A stretch of 64,000 bases of DNA from JBNGOQ01 sp050589645 (GTDB lineage: Bacteria > Bacteroidota > Bacteroidia > Flavobacteriales > Flavobacteriaceae): contig NZ_JBNGOQ010000004.1 of assembly GCF_050589645.1 (NCBI RefSeq), positions 372,001-436,000 of the forward strand, in the 5' to 3' direction. The notes below the pieces were generated by a model, which ran no database searches, had not been told where the DNA came from, and saw only the letters and a program-made list of their open reading frames with translations. Of the stretch, positions 1-7,751 are shown piece by piece. Within the stretch, counting starts at the first letter, position 1. The number at the start of each line of letters is the position of its first letter. A program made the position numbers and the translations under genes.

Positions 1-891
1 AGTTTCTCCCATTTTATGGCCTACCCCTTAAAACTTTTGGATTTTGTATTCACCCCTTTGAGTTCCCCTATGCGGGCCACTACTATTTTTCTGTATGACA
101 AATTGGGGAAACAGAAATCGAGCCTCAGCGTGGACCAACTTTCACAGGCCCTGGAGCTTACCTCCGAAGGCGATACCACCAAGGAGGAACAAAAGATATT
201 GGAGGGCATCGTGTCCTTTGGCAATACCGATACCAAACAAGTAATGCGCCCCCGGATCGATATTTTTGCACTCAACGAGGACATGAAGTTTCTGGAGGTG
301 ATGGAAGAAATAAAGCAAAACGGGTATTCACGTATCCCGGTATTTTCCGAAACGATGGATAATGTGCTTGGGGTGCTGTACGTGAAGGACCTTCTGCCCT
401 ATATTGATCGAAAGACCTTTAACTGGATATCCCTGATCCGTGAGCCCTATTTTGTACCCGAAAACAAAAAACTGGATGATTTACTTGCGGAATTCCAGGA
501 AAAAAAGAACCATTTGGCGGTGGTAGTGGATGAATATGGAGGCACCTCGGGTATCGTTACCCTGGAGGATATCATTGAAGAGATCGTGGGAGACATTAGC
601 GATGAGTTCGACGATGAGGACCTTGTGTACTCCAAATTGGACGACCAGAACTACGTATTTGACGGAAAAACGGCCCTAAAGGACTTTTACCGGGTGGTGA
701 AGATCGAGGACGAGGAAGATTTTGAAGAGCAAAAGGGCGAATCGGAGACCATTGCTGGATTTGTACTGGAAATCGCAGGGAACTTCCCGAAAAGAGGAGA
801 AAAAGTACAATTTAAAAACTATCTTTTTGTAGTGGAGAGTCTGGATAAAAAACGTTTGAAACAAATTAAAATTACACTTCCCGATGCATAG
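1..891 (+). CDS. gldE: GldE, gliding-motility CBS/CorC-type membrane protein (5' truncated by window edge)
   Basis: The reading frame is open from base 1, so the N-terminal part, normally a DUF21 membrane domain, lies upstream of the window. What is visible is a linker, two CBS repeats (the first around the MRPRIDIFALNEDM segment, the second around the VVDEYGGTSGIVTLEDIIEEIVGD segment starting near base 523) and a C-terminal CorC/HlyC domain. This is the layout of hemolysin/CorC-like proteins. It overlaps gldD by 8 bases, and that pairing is typical for GldE in gliding Flavobacteriia, where it is associated with the type IX secretion/gliding machinery. The name rests on family resemblance plus the gldD neighbour; the biochemical role of GldE is not established. 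Confidence 0.9.
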   Translation, partial: SFSHFMAYPLKLLDFVFTPLSSPMRATTIFLYDKLGKQKSSLSVDQLSQALELTSEGDTTKEEQKILEGIVSFGNTDTKQVMRPRIDIFALNEDMKFLEVMEEIKQNGYSRIPVFSETMDNVLGVLYVKDLLPYIDRKTFNWISLIREPYFVPENKKLDDLLAEFQEKKNHLAVVVDEYGGTSGIVTLEDIIEEIVGDISDEFDDEDLVYSKLDDQNYVFDGKTALKDFYRVVKIEDEEDFEEQKGESETIAGFVLEIAGNFPKRGEKVQFKNYLFVVESLDKKRLKQIKITLPDA

Positions 892-1441
892 AACCCTGGT
901 TTATGGCGTATTGGCCCTCTCCTTCATGTTCATGGGTTGTAAAGAAGAAGTACTTCCCAAGCCCAAGGCCCAGTTGCGATTGGAGTATCCCGCCCATGCT
1001 TCGGAACACCTTGAGATGGAAAACTATCGATTTGAGTACAACCCGCTTTCCCGATTACAGCCCAAGGATGATCAATCATTGACCTTGGACTACCCTAGCA
1101 TGAAGGGGTCCATATTCATTACCTATAAGAAAGTGGACAACAACCTGGAACAGTTGTTGTCCGACGCGCAAAAGCTCTCGTACGAGCATGTGGTAAGGGC
1201 AGACGGCATTGTGGAACAACCGTTTATCAATGAACAGGACAAGGTTTTTGGAATGTTCTACGAAGTATCGGGCAATGCAGCTTCCCAATCCCAGTTCTAC
1301 GTTACGGACAGCACCCGCCATTTTGTAACCGGCTCGCTCTATTTTTACGCACGGCCCAATTACGATTCGATCTATCCGGCGGCTGTATATCTACAGCGCG
1401 ACATCCGGAAAATTATGGAAAGCCTTCGCTGGAAGGAATAG
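884..1441 (+). CDS. gldD: GldD gliding-motility lipoprotein
   Basis: A 185-residue lipoprotein precursor. The first 19 residues form a signal peptide ending in a lipobox (FMFMGC, lipidated Cys19). The mature start PKPKAQLRLEYPAH is characteristic of GldD. The start codon overlaps the end of gldE, so the two are translationally coupled. GldD is required for gliding motility in Flavobacterium johnsoniae and probably sits in the cell envelope. No enzymatic motif is visible. The gene converges with the small lipoprotein on the other strand, with only 11 bases between the stops. Confidence 0.93.
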   Translation: MHRTLVYGVLALSFMFMGCKEEVLPKPKAQLRLEYPAHASEHLEMENYRFEYNPLSRLQPKDDQSLTLDYPSMKGSIFITYKKVDNNLEQLLSDAQKLSYEHVVRADGIVEQPFINEQDKVFGMFYEVSGNAASQSQFYVTDSTRHFVTGSLYFYARPNYDSIYPAAVYLQRDIRKIMESLRWKE

Positions 1442-1452
1442 GGAGCTTTTGC

Positions 1453-1881
1453 CTATTCTTCGGATTGCAAAAGTGCCTCAGCATTTTTGATGCTATTGTT
1501 GATCTGGTCCCGGACCTCCTTTATTTTGGTTTCCTCCTCGTCCAACCATTTTTGCTTTTCATCGCTGAGTGCCTTCCCGTTCATAATTTCATCTGAATCA
1601 AAACGATTTCCAAACCCGACCATCCAATCCATCATAGAGGTATTGGCCTGTTGTAGATCCTCCATGGCCTGTTGATGCGCCCTTCCGCTGGCCGTAGTGT
1701 CTATCTTGCTTTTTAATTGGGCCACCAATTTGCCAAGGGCCCCCATTTTGGGCATTACCTCGTCATGAATGGCCATGACGTGTTGCATTTGGGTGGGTTG
1801 CACAGCCTCTTTTTTTTGCTCCTTGCAGGACATAACAGTTGCTAAGGCAAGGGAGATGTAAACAATGATTGCTTTTTTCAT
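1453..1881 (-). CDS. Hypothetical small lipoprotein, helical
   Basis: About 142 residues from the preferred start at 1881 (MKKAIIVYIS); an in-frame ATG four codons upstream is also possible. A signal peptide ends in the lipobox ATVMSC, so the mature protein should be lipid-anchored at Cys19. The rest is hydrophilic, rich in Lys, Glu and Gln, and predicted to be mainly helical. It resembles small Bacteroidota proteins often labelled as inclusion-like or hypothetical lipoproteins. No catalytic motif is visible and I cannot assign a function. It is transcribed in the same direction as cydAB, downstream of cydB. Confidence 0.75.
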   Translation of the reverse strand: MKKAIIVYISLALATVMSCKEQKKEAVQPTQMQHVMAIHDEVMPKMGALGKLVAQLKSKIDTTASGRAHQQAMEDLQQANTSMMDWMVGFGNRFDSDEIMNGKALSDEKQKWLDEEETKIKEVRDQINNSIKNAEALLQSEE

Positions 1882-1943
1882 TTTATACGTCATATTAGAT
1901 TAGTTCAAAATTAATACTTGGAACGTAAACGCCCCATTGGTAC

Positions 1944-2981
1944 TCAATAGCTGGTCTCATCAAGGGTAACCTTTCCCCAAAATGTCCTGTACACAAAATA
2001 GGTATACCCCAATACCAACGGCCCTCCTATGGCCGTTATCGTTAGCATGATGCCCAAGGATTTCTGGGAAGCGGCAGCGTTGTAAATGTCAATGTTGTAC
2101 ATAGGGTCTATGGTCGATATCAATAAGGTTGGATACAATTCCACCGCTACCAGGGACAGGAGCAGGCTTATGGTAAGGGCAGAAAACAAGAAAGCCAGTT
2201 TAAAACGTTTTTTATTGGCCAATCGGGTCACATTGGCAATGCTCAAAAAGGTGAGCAAGGGCAGCACGAATAGGGCCGGGGTGTTTTTAAAATCATCGGA
2301 AAGGTGCGGAATGTACAACAAGGTGTACAAGGTTGTTATCCCGAAACTTACCATAAAGGCAATCATAGCCCTTTTCAACAAAAGAGTGAGTTTGGCGAAT
2401 AGACGGCCTTCGGTCTTTAAGAGTAAATAAATGGCCCCATGCGACATGAAAAGCGTTAGGGTAGTGGCTCCTGTCATTAGGGCGTAGGGGTTTAAAAACT
2501 CAAAAAAGCCACTTCCCTGGTATTGGTATTCCGGTCCAATGGCCAAGCCCTGGAGCACATTGCCCAATACCACGCCCAGGAGGAACGCCAGCATAATACT
2601 TGAGATACAGTAGCAAGTGTCCCACAGCTTTTTCCACCATAGCATTTCTTCCTTTCCCCGAAACTCTATGGCAATGGCCCTAAAGATAATAAACACCAAA
2701 AACAGCATGAACGGAATATACAGGGAGGAAAAAAAGGTAGCGTACATCACTGGGAACCCTGCAAAAAGGGCACCTCCACCGATAACCAACCACACCTCGT
2801 TGCCATCCCAGACCGGGCCAACCGCGTTTAGTGCTATTCGCCTACTTTGTTCTTTTTTGAGGAAAAGGTGCCAAGCCCCGGCACCAAAATCGAAGCCGTC
2901 CAAAATGGCATAACCCGAAAATAAGGCGCCTACGACCAAGAACCACCATGTAGGATAATCCAAACCCAATAAAGTCTCCAT
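1944..2981 (-). CDS. cydB: Cytochrome bd-type ubiquinol oxidase subunit II
   Basis: A 345-residue polytopic membrane protein with the CydB hallmarks: LDGFDFGAG near residue 28 and GPVWDGNEVWL near residue 55. CydB pairs with CydA to form the bd oxidase, which reduces oxygen to water with quinol electrons and has high oxygen affinity. It starts one base after the cydA stop, so the two genes form one operon read on the minus strand. No CydX-like small subunit is obvious downstream; the next gene is a lipoprotein. Confidence 0.96.
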   Translation of the reverse strand: METLLGLDYPTWWFLVVGALFSGYAILDGFDFGAGAWHLFLKKEQSRRIALNAVGPVWDGNEVWLVIGGGALFAGFPVMYATFFSSLYIPFMLFLVFIIFRAIAIEFRGKEEMLWWKKLWDTCYCISSIMLAFLLGVVLGNVLQGLAIGPEYQYQGSGFFEFLNPYALMTGATTLTLFMSHGAIYLLLKTEGRLFAKLTLLLKRAMIAFMVSFGITTLYTLLYIPHLSDDFKNTPALFVLPLLTFLSIANVTRLANKKRFKLAFLFSALTISLLLSLVAVELYPTLLISTIDPMYNIDIYNAAASQKSLGIMLTITAIGGPLVLGYTYFVYRTFWGKVTLDETSY

Positions 2982-2982
2982 A

Positions 2983-4362
2983 TTACTTTCCTGTTAAAAC
3001 GTTAGAAATGTCCTTTTGCAATGGCCTGTCCTCAATATCACTTTCATCATAAGGACCGTGCCTTATTTTTTTGTTCAAGAGATAAATGAACAAGACGAAG
3101 AGTATGGCATAAACAAAAAAGAATAAAATGAGCGAAAAAAGAATCTGATTGGCGGTGACGGCCTGTGAAAAAGCGTCAGAGGTCCGTAATAGGCCGTAAA
3201 CCACCCAGGGTTGTCTTCCCATTTCGGCTGCAAACCAGCCAAATTGATTGGCAATTTGGGGAAGCAGGGCGGTAAAGACAAAGACCCAGAGCAACCATCT
3301 TTTGTTAAACAACTTTCCCCTCCACCAGCAAAAGCAAGCGTAAAGGGAAAGAAAGATGAGAAACATACCGATGGCGACCATGATATGATAAAATTGAAAG
3401 ACCGCGTTGATCTGGGACGGGCGTTCGTCCTTGGGAAAGGCGTTAAGACCGGTAACCGGTGCGTTTACGTCATATTCCATTAAAAAGGAAAGCCCGCCGG
3501 GAATCTTGATTCCGGTCACTTCCTGTTTCTCTTTATTCACCCACCCCATGATGTACATATCCGCGGGAGCGCTGAGCGCAAAATGCCCTTCCAGGGCGGC
3601 CAGCTTTGCAGGCTGGTTCTCACCAACTCCTTCGGCCGATCGGTGCCCGGTGAAAAGTTGGCCCAAAGAAAAAACAGTGGCCACGACCAAAGCGATCTTA
3701 AAGGCTTTTTTGGAAATTTCCACATAGCGCCCCTTAAGGAGGTAATAGGCGTGCACACTAAGCACCAGAAAAGCACCGGCCAAAAGTGCGCCGAGCCAAA
3801 CATGACTAATACGATCCACACTGGAAGGGTTGAACACCATGGCCCAAAAATCCGTGATTTCGGCCCTGGCATTCAGTCCCTCGCCCACAATGTGGAAACC
3901 GGCCGGGGTCTGCTGCCAGCTATTGGCCACTACGATCCAAATGGCCGAGAACATGGAGCCCAGAAAAACGCCAATGGTAGAGACCAGATGTACCCAGGGC
4001 TTTACCCTGTTCCAACCGAACAGCAACACCCCTAGGAAACCGCTTTCCAGGGCAAAGGCAAAAATGCCCTCCGCTGCGAGTGCACTACCAAAAACATCGC
4101 CTACATAGCGTGAATAAACGGCCCAATTGGTACCAAACTCAAATTCCATAACGATGCCCGTCACCACCCCTATCCCAAAGGTAAGTGCAAAAATACGGGT
4201 CCAAAAACGGGCCAAGGTCTCATACTGCTTGTTTCCCGTACGGATATACATGCTTTCGAACAGTACCATGAGCAATCCCAGTCCGATACTTAGCGGGGGA
4301 TAGATATAATGGAAGGCGATGGTGAAAGCAAATTGAATGCGTGCTAAGATTTCTACATCCAT
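2983..4362 (-). CDS. cydA: Cytochrome bd-type ubiquinol oxidase subunit I
   Basis: A 459-residue membrane protein. His18 in the first helix (AFTIAFHYIYPP) matches the conserved heme-ligand histidine of CydA, and the C-terminal half carries GRQPWVVYG, the strongly conserved GRQPW motif. The periplasmic quinol-binding loop looks like the short type rather than the long E. coli type, judged from total length. It forms an operon with cydB. In the upstream region a TAGATTTG box (4388-4395, minus strand) fits the flavobacterial -7 element, but I see no well-spaced -33 TTG. Confidence 0.96.
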   Translation of the reverse strand: MDVEILARIQFAFTIAFHYIYPPLSIGLGLLMVLFESMYIRTGNKQYETLARFWTRIFALTFGIGVVTGIVMEFEFGTNWAVYSRYVGDVFGSALAAEGIFAFALESGFLGVLLFGWNRVKPWVHLVSTIGVFLGSMFSAIWIVVANSWQQTPAGFHIVGEGLNARAEITDFWAMVFNPSSVDRISHVWLGALLAGAFLVLSVHAYYLLKGRYVEISKKAFKIALVVATVFSLGQLFTGHRSAEGVGENQPAKLAALEGHFALSAPADMYIMGWVNKEKQEVTGIKIPGGLSFLMEYDVNAPVTGLNAFPKDERPSQINAVFQFYHIMVAIGMFLIFLSLYACFCWWRGKLFNKRWLLWVFVFTALLPQIANQFGWFAAEMGRQPWVVYGLLRTSDAFSQAVTANQILFSLILFFFVYAILFVLFIYLLNKKIRHGPYDESDIEDRPLQKDISNVLTGK

Positions 4363-4659
4363 AAGTTATTATTTGTTGATAAACGCCCAAATCTATGGGC
4401 AAAACAAAAGTGAAACAGCCATTGGCCGCCTGTAAAGTCCGCTGGTCGTAAAGGCATCGATTTTCTACTGTAAATTTAATCAATACAAGTGTCTTATTGC
4501 CATTTTTTGGATCTCATTGGTGCGTCCAAACCTGGACCCAATTCATAGGCCACCTAGGTATTTAGACCTGTTTCAGAGTGGTAGCCGAACATCCGCTCAC
4601 TTTTTCTGTGCATATGATTGCCATAATGACAAGTGCCTTGCACTAAATTGGAAAGTGAA
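4363..4659. other. Intergenic region upstream of cydA
   Basis: About 300 bases between cydA (start) and the next minus-strand gene (stop). No coding potential, tRNA or repeat was recognised. It contains a possible minus-strand -7 box TAGATTTG at 4388-4395 for cydA. A short GTCC/GGAC hairpin near 4527-4540 has no T-run and is not a convincing terminator. Regulation of cydAB by oxygen or redox would be expected from other bacteria, but no recognisable FNR/CRP-type palindrome stood out. Confidence 0.4.
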
Positions 4660-5046
4660 TCAGGAAATTTTACTGGGCGGATGAAAAAAGAAATCGCTGA
4701 ACAGATAGGAGTAATTATTCAGATAGGAGTGTTCCTCCTCGTATTTTACGTATTGCTTCAAGCGAGGTTTTAGGAAGAGGATATGTACAAACCCGATGGG
4801 ATAGTCTTCCAGGGCGATCCCAGGCAGGTTTTGTTTTTTGTCCTCATTTTGTTGAGCCAATTTTTGCATAAGATAGCACTTGCCCTTGCATTCCAATGCG
4901 ACATTGTCCTTGTTGATACACAAAAATTCGGCGATGTAATCTTCGAACAGGATGTATTCGAACAATGGCCCTACAGGCCTTACCATAGCCAATAGGTAAA
5001 GGAAAATGAAGCCGTAAGCCAGATATCTTTTCAGGGTTGCTCTCAT
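4660..5046 (-). CDS. Small membrane-anchored hypothetical protein with CKGKC motif
   Basis: Start placed at 5046 (MRATLKRYLAYGF), giving 128 residues. A longer frame to 5103 exists, but a promoter (TATTTTTG at 5058-5065 with TTG 23 bases upstream) lies inside that extension and supports the shorter form. One N-terminal membrane helix is followed by a segment with CINKDN and ECKGKCYLMQ, i.e. three Cys within about 20 residues, and then a basic C-terminus ending in aromatic residues. Similar small proteins occur across Bacteroidota near respiratory or metal-related genes; a copper or redox role is only inference. It lies upstream of cydA on the same strand. Confidence 0.7.
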   Translation of the reverse strand: MRATLKRYLAYGFIFLYLLAMVRPVGPLFEYILFEDYIAEFLCINKDNVALECKGKCYLMQKLAQQNEDKKQNLPGIALEDYPIGFVHILFLKPRLKQYVKYEEEHSYLNNYSYLFSDFFFHPPSKIS

Positions 5047-5057
5047 ACGGTGGTGTA

Positions 5058-5091
5058 CAAAAATACAAAACAATAGGGCAATTCTTTTCAA
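5058..5091 (-). promoter_or_regulatory. Flavobacterial promoter for the CKGKC small protein
   Basis: On the minus strand TTG (5089-5091) and TATTTTTG (5058-5065) are separated by 23 bases, matching the Bacteroidota TTG / TAnnTTTG consensus. The predicted transcript would start only about 8 bases before the ATG at 5046. Confidence 0.6.
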
Positions 5092-5123
5092 GAAAAACAT
5101 CACTTTTGTGTTAAATAAGCCCT

Positions 5124-6005
5124 ATGGACAGCACTACCCAAAAATGGTTCTATTTTAGTCTGTTGTCGGTGGTCTGGGGCTCTTCCTTTATTCTGATCAA
5201 AAAGGCCCTCTTAGGGTTAACGCCCTTGCAGTTGGGCGGGGTTCGTATCGTATTTGCTTCGGGCTTACTGTTCCTTATTGGGTACAAAAGTTTAAGGGAA
5301 ATTGGTAGAGGGGACTGGAAATGGATCCTGATTGCCGGATTTTTAAGCTCCTTTTTCCCTCCTTTTTTGTTTGCGCTGGCGCAAACGGAAATCGATAGTG
5401 GTGTCACTTCGATCTTTAATTCCCTGGCCCCTTTGATGACCACCATGGTCGGTGCCGCCCTTTTTGGGATACTCATCACCAGACAACAACTTGTAGGGGT
5501 ATTGGTTGGCCTGTTGGGAACCGTTGCACTTATAGTGGCCGGTGCCGAATTTAATCCAGATCAAAATTATTGGTACGCCATTTTCATTTTGCTGTCCGCA
5601 TTGGGATATGCCGTTAATATCAATATTATAAAGAAGCGTCTTGCCCATTTGAGCCCCTTGGCCGTTACCACAGGAAGTTTCGGAGTGGTGGTATTGCCCG
5701 CACTGTTGCTGGTAGTGTATTCCGGCTTTTTTAATCAGGTATGGGAGAGCGGTCCCATGCAGGAGGCACTGCTTTATTTGCTTTTGCTCGCGTTTTTTGG
5801 AACGGCTCTGGCCAATGTTTTCTTCAATAAACTCATCCATATGTCCAGCCCGGTCTTTGCTGCTTCGGTGACCTATACCATTCCCTTGGTTGCCGTACTA
5901 TGGGGCCTTTGGGATGGGGAGAAAATAAATGTGTATCAATTGCTCGGTGGGGGCATTGTATTGTTGGGCGTGTATTTGGTGAACAGGCGTAAAATGGCAC
6001 GCTGA
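5124..6005 (+). CDS. EamA/DMT-superfamily transporter
   Basis: A 293-residue protein with about ten hydrophobic helices in two EamA repeats, the standard architecture of drug/metabolite exporters of the RhaT/YdcZ type. The N-terminal repeat opens with VWGSSFILIKKALLGL, typical of EamA domains, and the C-terminal repeat ends with a KINVYQLLGGGIVLLGVYLVNRR segment. Substrates of this superfamily cannot be read from sequence. It is transcribed divergently from the CKGKC protein; no operon partner is evident. Confidence 0.92.
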   Translation: MDSTTQKWFYFSLLSVVWGSSFILIKKALLGLTPLQLGGVRIVFASGLLFLIGYKSLREIGRGDWKWILIAGFLSSFFPPFLFALAQTEIDSGVTSIFNSLAPLMTTMVGAALFGILITRQQLVGVLVGLLGTVALIVAGAEFNPDQNYWYAIFILLSALGYAVNINIIKKRLAHLSPLAVTTGSFGVVVLPALLLVVYSGFFNQVWESGPMQEALLYLLLLAFFGTALANVFFNKLIHMSSPVFAASVTYTIPLVAVLWGLWDGEKINVYQLLGGGIVLLGVYLVNRRKMAR

Positions 6006-6108
6006 ATTTTCACGACCTAAAGGGAATCCCAGTGTGTTTAACAAGATTTTGTGGGATTATTGAACAATATTCTGTAATTTAAAGGCACAACCGGAAAACT
6101 TTACGAAA

Positions 6109-6564
6109 ATGAAAAGATTTGCACTGCCTATTAGGTTTGGGATTGTAACCAGTGGTTGCCTTATCGCATATTTTTTGATTTTATCGCTCTTTGGTCTACA
6201 TACCAACGTTTTCTACAGTCTTTTTAACGGGGTCATTACAGGCTTTGGAATCTATGAGGCTATAAAGTACCTTAGAATACAGGACCGTGAAGGCTTTTCC
6301 TATAGTAAGGGTTTTTCCGCTGGCATCGTAACGGGCTTTGTGGCGACCTTAATTTTTACGGTTTTCTTTGCCTTTTACGCTACAGAGGTCAACGCTGGTT
6401 TTTTGGAAGCACTCTCTTCCGTGTTTTTCAAGGATTTCAAGAATTTTGAAGGCATTGTTTTCTTCACTGTGGCTATCATGGGTTTTGCCACTACACTGGT
6501 CCTTACGCTGTCCTTTATGCAACTGTTCAAGTCCTCCAACAATCTCAAAAAGAAATCTGCCTAA
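6109..6564 (+). CDS. DUF4199 domain membrane protein
   Basis: A 151-residue protein with four predicted membrane helices (roughly residues 9-28, 34-52, 68-92 and 120-143) and a short Lys-rich C-terminus. The pattern RDREGFSYSKGFSAGIVTGFVATLIFT between helices 2 and 3 matches DUF4199, a Bacteroidota-specific family of unknown function. DUF4199 genes often sit beside glycosyltransferases, but here the neighbours are a DMT exporter and ribosomal genes. No function can be assigned. Confidence 0.85.
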   Translation: MKRFALPIRFGIVTSGCLIAYFLILSLFGLHTNVFYSLFNGVITGFGIYEAIKYLRIQDREGFSYSKGFSAGIVTGFVATLIFTVFFAFYATEVNAGFLEALSSVFFKDFKNFEGIVFFTVAIMGFATTLVLTLSFMQLFKSSNNLKKKSA

Positions 6565-6580
6565 ATTCCCTAAAAATCGC

Positions 6581-6610
6581 TTGTGGATTAATGATTTAGC
6601 CCTATATTTG
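6581..6610 (+). promoter_or_regulatory. Promoter of rplU-rpmA
   Basis: TTG at 6581-6583 and TATATTTG at 6603-6610 are 19 bases apart, an excellent match to the flavobacterial housekeeping promoter. The leader to the rplU ATG is about 90 bases and could hold ribosomal autoregulation structure, but none was resolved by eye. Confidence 0.8.
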
Positions 6611-6703
6611 CACCCGCCTAGGAAAAAGCGACCCGTTTTTTCTTTGGCAAACAAACCCACCGATAGACGTGGGTCTTATAAAAACTAAATTAATATACAC
6701 GCT

Positions 6704-7312
6704 ATGTATGCAATTGTAGAGATGGCAGGGCAGCAATTTAAGGTTGCGAAAGACCAAAAAGTGTATGTTCACCGTTTGCAGACAGAGGAAGGGGAAAAAG
6801 TTACTTTTGACCAGGTACTCCTGTTGGATGATGGAAAGAACGTTACTGTTGGCGCCCCAGCTATAAGCGGTGCGGCCGTTGAGGCCAAAGTCGTTAAGCA
6901 CCTCAAGGGTGATAAAGTAATTGTCTTTAAAAAGAAAAGACGTAAGGGATACCGAAAAAAGAACGGTCACCGCCAGTACCTGACTGAAATCGTAGTTGAA
7001 AAGATTGTTGCATCTGGCGCTAAAAAGGCGGCTCCGGCCAAGGCGAAAGCAGCTCCTGCCAAAGCAAAAGAGGCTCCTGCCAAGGCGAAAGCAGCTCCGG
7101 TAGCAACTAAGGCAGCTCCTAAGAAGGCAGCAGCACCAAAGGCTGCTGAAAAACCAAAGGCAGCTGCTCCCAAAGCAGCACCAAAGAAGGAGGCCAAGGT
7201 AGATCTTGCAAAACACACGGTCGCCGAACTAAAGGAGATGGCAAAGGCCAAAGGAATTGAGGGAATCTCTTCCATGAAGAAGGCAGATTTGATTGCCGCA
7301 TTAAGTAAGTAG
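6704..7312 (+). CDS. rplU: 50S ribosomal protein L21 with long Ala/Lys tail and Rho_N/SAP-like C-terminus
   Basis: Residues 1-103 are a standard L21 (MYAIVEMAGQQFKV start, KKKRRKGYRKKNGHRQ RNA-binding segment near residue 80), which binds 23S rRNA in the large subunit. Residues 105-165 are a low-complexity Ala/Lys/Pro tail with repeats of the type AAPAKAK. Residues 166-202 (VDLAKHTVAELKEMAKAKG onward) resemble the small helical Rho_N or SAP-like nucleic-acid-binding fold. The 202-residue length is about twice the usual L21. Tailed L21s occur in other Flavobacteriia; the tail's function is unknown. It is co-transcribed with rpmA, 21 bases downstream. Confidence 0.97.
   Translation: MYAIVEMAGQQFKVAKDQKVYVHRLQTEEGEKVTFDQVLLLDDGKNVTVGAPAISGAAVEAKVVKHLKGDKVIVFKKKRRKGYRKKNGHRQYLTEIVVEKIVASGAKKAAPAKAKAAPAKAKEAPAKAKAAPVATKAAPKKAAAPKAAEKPKAAAPKAAPKKEAKVDLAKHTVAELKEMAKAKGIEGISSMKKADLIAALSK
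7028..7090 (+). repeat. Three 21-nt in-frame tandem repeats in rplU
   Basis: Three consecutive 21-base units (7028-7048, 7049-7069, 7070-7090) encode A-A-P-A-K-A-K, A-A-P-A-K-A-K and E-A-P-A-K-A-K. Less regular Ala/Lys copies follow. In-frame expansion or contraction by slippage would change tail length without breaking the gene. Confidence 0.85.
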
Positions 7313-7333
7313 TACGAACTAAAATAGTATATC

Positions 7334-7594
7334 ATGGCACATAAAAAAGGTGTAGGTAGTTCAAAAAACGGTAGGGAATCGGAATCGAAACGCTTGGGCG
7401 TTAAGATTTTCGGTGGACAGGCCGCTATCGCTGGAAACATCATCGTTAGGCAGCGCGGTACCAGGCACAATCCAGGAGAGAATGTGTATGCCGGAAAAGA
7501 TCATACATTGCATGCCCGTATAGACGGTATTGTAAAATTTGAAAAGAAAGCAGGCGGAAAATCCTATGTTTCCATAGAGCCTTTTGAGGCTTAG
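7334..7594 (+). CDS. rpmA: 50S ribosomal protein L27
   Basis: An 86-residue protein with the canonical N-terminus MAHKKGVGSSKNGRESESKRLG and the KIFGGQ and RQRGTRHNPG motifs. L27 reaches the peptidyl-transferase centre with its N-terminal arm. There is no cleavable N-terminal extension of the Firmicutes type, so the protein should be made directly in its mature form apart from Met removal. It is the second gene of the rplU-rpmA operon and is followed by a terminator. Confidence 0.98.
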   Translation: MAHKKGVGSSKNGRESESKRLGVKIFGGQAAIAGNIIVRQRGTRHNPGENVYAGKDHTLHARIDGIVKFEKKAGGKSYVSIEPFEA

Positions 7595-7614
7595 GCATTT
7601 CTTTCTAAAACAGT

Positions 7615-7662
7615 AAAAACCCTTTCTATTCCGGAAGCTTCCGGAGGTTGGGGTTTTTTTTA
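7615..7662 (+). terminator. Terminator of rplU-rpmA
   Basis: Outer arms AAAAACCC (7615-7622) and GGGTTTTT (7651-7658) enclose a 14-base perfect palindrome CCGGAAGCTTCCGG (7631-7644). The right arm runs directly into a T-tract. It is a branched or two-part intrinsic terminator. Confidence 0.8.
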
Positions 7663-7751
7663 TTGCCTTGAGCGTACCTTGCCGGAAATGTTTTCTTCTT
7701 CAACACCTCATCACTTTGCTTATCTTTATTGTCCGTGAACCACTAGTCAGT

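Noticed and set aside
3537..4035. Overlapping frames on both strands within cydA
   Set aside because: They are other-frame readings of the cydA gene, whose GRQPW and His18 motifs fix the true frame.
4363..4659. tRNA or small RNA upstream of cydA
   Set aside because: No cloverleaf, T-loop or terminator was found.
6967..7470. Long minus-strand open frame across rplU-rpmA
   Set aside because: It is the antisense of the Ala/Lys-rich tail and has biased Ala/Phe composition; both ribosomal genes are certain on the plus strand.
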